Shown piece after piece: positions 17,901-19,198 of a DNA stretch of 19,198 nucleotides. The notes beneath the pieces were generated by a model. It was not told where the DNA came from and ran no database searches. It saw only the letters and a program-made list of their open reading frames with translations. The stretch lies in the NCBI GenBank assembly GCA_945882475.1, contig CAMCWJ010000015.1, forward strand, positions 1 through 19,198, given 5' to 3'. How positions within the stretch are numbered: position 1 is the first letter of the stretch; every line of letters starts with the position of its first letter. The translations under genes and the position numbers were made by a program. This DNA comes from Bifidobacterium breve (lineage in GTDB: Bacteria > Actinomycetota > Actinomycetes > Mycobacteriales > Mycobacteriaceae).

Positions 17901-19198
17901 AAGCGCCCGCAGGCCGACCACAGCCGCCGCCCGGTCAGCCGCACAGACCGTGCCGAAGATCGGGTGGTGGGTTCGGTGATGATTCAGCGTGTGCGCGACG
18001 TCGGCCAGTGGCACCTGCGCTCCGGTACCGACCATCCAGTCAGCCAGGGTGGTGGCCATCTCGGCCATCCGCTCAGTGCTTTTGCCGCTGACCACCAGGG
18101 TGGCCACCGGTGGGACGGCGTCGAGCTCGGGCGCATCCGCCGTGGGAGCCTGCTCCAAGACGATGTGGGCGTTGGTACCGCCGAAGCCGAACGACGACAC
18201 ACCCGCGCGGCGCGGGCGTCCGGTGTCGGGCCAGTCGGTCGGCTCGGCGACAATCTTGAGCCGAAGCTCGTCGAACGGAATGTGGGCGTTGGGATTCTCG
18301 AAGTGCAGATTCGCCGGGATGGTGCCGCGTTGCACCGCAAGGGTCGCCTTGATCAACCCGGCGATGCCCGCGGCCGCCTCCAAGTGCCCGAGGTTGGTCT
18401 TGACCGCGCCGGCCAACAGCGGCGCATCGGGTTGGCGGCCGCGGCCATAGACCGCCCCGAGGGCTCGGGCTTCAATCGGATCGCCGAGCAGCGTGCCGGT
18501 TCCGTGCGCCTCGACGTAGTCGATTTCGGATGGTTGCAGGCCCGCGTCGGCGCACGCGGCGCGCAATACGGCGGCTTGGGCGGCCGGGTTCGGTGCCATC
18601 AGGCCGTTGGACCGTCCGTCTTGATTGACCGCCGAACCGCGCACCACGGCGAGCACCCGGTCACCATCGCGGAGCGCGTCGGAGAGCCGCTTGAGGACGG
18701 CGACGCCGCACCCCTCGCCACGGACGAATCCGTCGGCCGCCGCGTCGAAGGCATGGCAGGCGCCGGTCGGCGACATGGCTTCGGCCGCATCGAAACTGCG
18801 CGTCACCACCGGCGAGAGGATCAGGTTCACCCCGCCGGCGATCGCGAGGTCCGCTTGACCGGTGCGCAGGCTCTGGCATGCCAGGTGCACCGCGACCAGT
18901 GACGACGAACACGCGGTGTCGACGGTCAGCGATGGACCGCGAAGGTCCAGAAAGTAGGACAGCCGATTGGCAATGATGCTCAGCGCGCCGCCGGTGCCCG
19001 TCCAAGCGTCGATCTTGCTGAGGTCGCGTGAGGCCAGATAGCCGTATTCACTGACGCATGAGCCGACGAAGACCCCGGTCTGGGATCGCTGGAGCGTTTC
19101 GGCCGGGATCCCGGCGTGCTCGAACGCCTCGACGGCGACCTCGAGCAGGAGGCGTTGCTGCGGATCGATCCGATCGGCTTCCCGCGGGGTGATGCCGA
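14958..19198 (-). CDS. Partial PpsA/PpsB-type polyketide synthase (KS-AT-KR-ACP), N-terminus beyond the window
   Basis: The frame is open to the window edge; 1412 residues are visible (numbered from codon 19196). The KS has Cys96 (TACSSS), His231 (VEAHGTGTL) and His271 (NLGHLE). The AT has GHSMGE (Ser542) and VASH (641-644). The KR has the nucleotide motif GATGHIG (about 1035) and catalytic Ser1161/Tyr1175 (FVLFSSISG; HYTATSTF). The ACP has GMDSL (Ser1338). There is no DH or ER, so one beta-hydroxyl is formed. The acidic tail (DDLTDDDLLRQLSERL) should dock on the N-terminal helix of the PpsC-type protein. KS blocks such as SIIANRLSYFLDLRGPS and RSNGLMAPNPAAQ match M. tuberculosis PpsA better than PpsB, yet the position beside ppsC is that of ppsB. 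No symbol is given: a loading ACP upstream of the KS would make it PpsA. Confidence 0.9.
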   Translation of the reverse strand, partial: GITPREADRIDPQQRLLLEVAVEAFEHAGIPAETLQRSQTGVFVGSCVSEYGYLASRDLSKIDAWTGTGGALSIIANRLSYFLDLRGPSLTVDTACSSSLVAVHLACQSLRTGQADLAIAGGVNLILSPVVTRSFDAAEAMSPTGACHAFDAAADGFVRGEGCGVAVLKRLSDALRDGDRVLAVVRGSAVNQDGRSNGLMAPNPAAQAAVLRAACADAGLQPSEIDYVEAHGTGTLLGDPIEARALGAVYGRGRQPDAPLLAGAVKTNLGHLEAAAGIAGLIKATLAVQRGTIPANLHFENPNAHIPFDELRLKIVAEPTDWPDTGRPRRAGVSSFGFGGTNAHIVLEQAPTADAPELDAVPPVATLVVSGKSTERMAEMATTLADWMVGTGAQVPLADVAHTLNHHRTHHPIFGTVCAADRAAAVVGLRALAAGHPEAGVVGPHQGQCGSGTVFVFSGQGSQWAGMGRQLLADEPVFADAIAALEPDFVAQLGFSLHDVLANGEPVDGSVRVQSVLVGMQLALAALWRSYGVEPDAVIGHSMGEVSAAVVAGALTPAEGFSVIANRSRLMSELTDKGAVALLELDATAAEALIADYPGVTVTVYSSPRQTVVAGPTESVDAVIAAALERNVFARRVNMEVASHTAMMDPILAELRASLAPLVPQEPRIPVISTVENADPAKLFDADHWVANVRNPVRFSSAIATAAATNCTFIEISPHPVLTKAISDTLDDPATASAHHHSLGTLVRDAHDTVAFHTNLNATHVVRAPLGEHPPEPHPAIPITPWRHTRHWIDTAPALPANGFGVPGRTAVTGRRALAAADCPVPVDWLYEPTWQVHPLPASESAAAGPWLVLGDADLGAELGRGMALDSDRVDSDRATLRAALADVDKVLFAPASAGSLIDVAAAYRLFHEARALVEELIAMPSPPRLFIATRNAQPVAEGDRANATHAVLWGLGRTLALEHPEIWAAVIDIDESMPAALTARLVRAESQAADGEDQVVYRAGARYVPRLEHVAGWATPADVISHDTSHLVIGATGHIGPHLIQQLADMGAGTVVAVSRNPGGRLDELARQLASTGTTLIQVAADATDPAAMSALFERFGSDLPALEGIYLTAFAGGPVALSGMTDDDVATMFGPKLDALAVLHALSLKTDVRQFVLFSSISGLLGSRWLAHYTATSTFLDTFAFARRNLGLAATTVNWGLWKSLADLQAGTSQVTSDSGLVPMADEVAIRALPMMIAPSAPVRSTVVDADWPLLAAAYRTRGALRIVDDILVADAGAGGDVAEGEFRKALRECPSEQRRALLAEHIGGLASAVMGLPPSEILDPAAGFFQLGMDSLMSVTLSRSLSASLGETLTPAVVFDYPSVEALSDYLSTVLPELADAHEAGGDEYDDLTDDDLLRQLSERLGQAN

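Overview
The window comes from a high-GC actinobacterium, almost certainly a mycobacterium or a close mycolic-acid-containing relative. It holds the 3' half of a phthiocerol dimycocerosate (PDIM/DIM)-type lipid locus. Gene order and protein sequence agree with the Mycobacterium tuberculosis pps-drrABC-papA5-mas region. The comparisons to M. tuberculosis proteins here are from memory, not from an alignment.

Layout, all on the minus strand unless stated. A 5'-truncated modular polyketide synthase (KS-AT-KR-ACP, PpsA/PpsB type) occupies 14958-19198. It overlaps by 4 nt a 2150-residue PpsC-type synthase (KS-AT-DH-ER-KR-ACP, 8509-14961). Two bases later comes PpsE (KS-AT-ACP plus a condensation-like C-terminal domain, 4070-8506). 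Then follow the ABC exporter genes drrA (3069-4058), drrB (2263-3072) and drrC (1436-2263), and the acyltransferase gene papA5 (143-1393). Junctions overlap or are separated by a few bases, except the 42-nt drrC-papA5 gap, so this looks like one polycistronic operon transcribed towards position 1. At 1-131 on the plus strand is the last piece of a convergent gene ending in an acyl carrier domain, most likely mas (mycocerosic acid synthase), its expected neighbour.

Expected teamwork: the Pps synthases elongate a long-chain acyl starter into a beta-hydroxylated, partly reduced chain that PpsE releases. PapA5 esterifies its hydroxyl group(s) with mycocerosates made by Mas. DrrABC helps move the finished lipid across the inner membrane.

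What is unusual: the canonical locus has five synthases (ppsA-B-C-D-E), but ppsD is absent between ppsC and ppsE. The truncated synthase just upstream of ppsC has a PpsA-type ketosynthase, so ppsB may be missing or fused as well. The PpsC homologue looks rebuilt as a PpsC/PpsD hybrid. Its AT selectivity segment and basic C-terminal docking tail resemble PpsD, and its enoylreductase carries substitutions in four conserved blocks plus a 10-residue insertion from a 30-bp tandem duplication. The likely result is a shortened, differently branched phthiocerol-like lipid. There is no gene-free stretch above 42 bp, and I found no RNA genes, insertion sequences, CRISPR arrays or convincing promoters or terminators.
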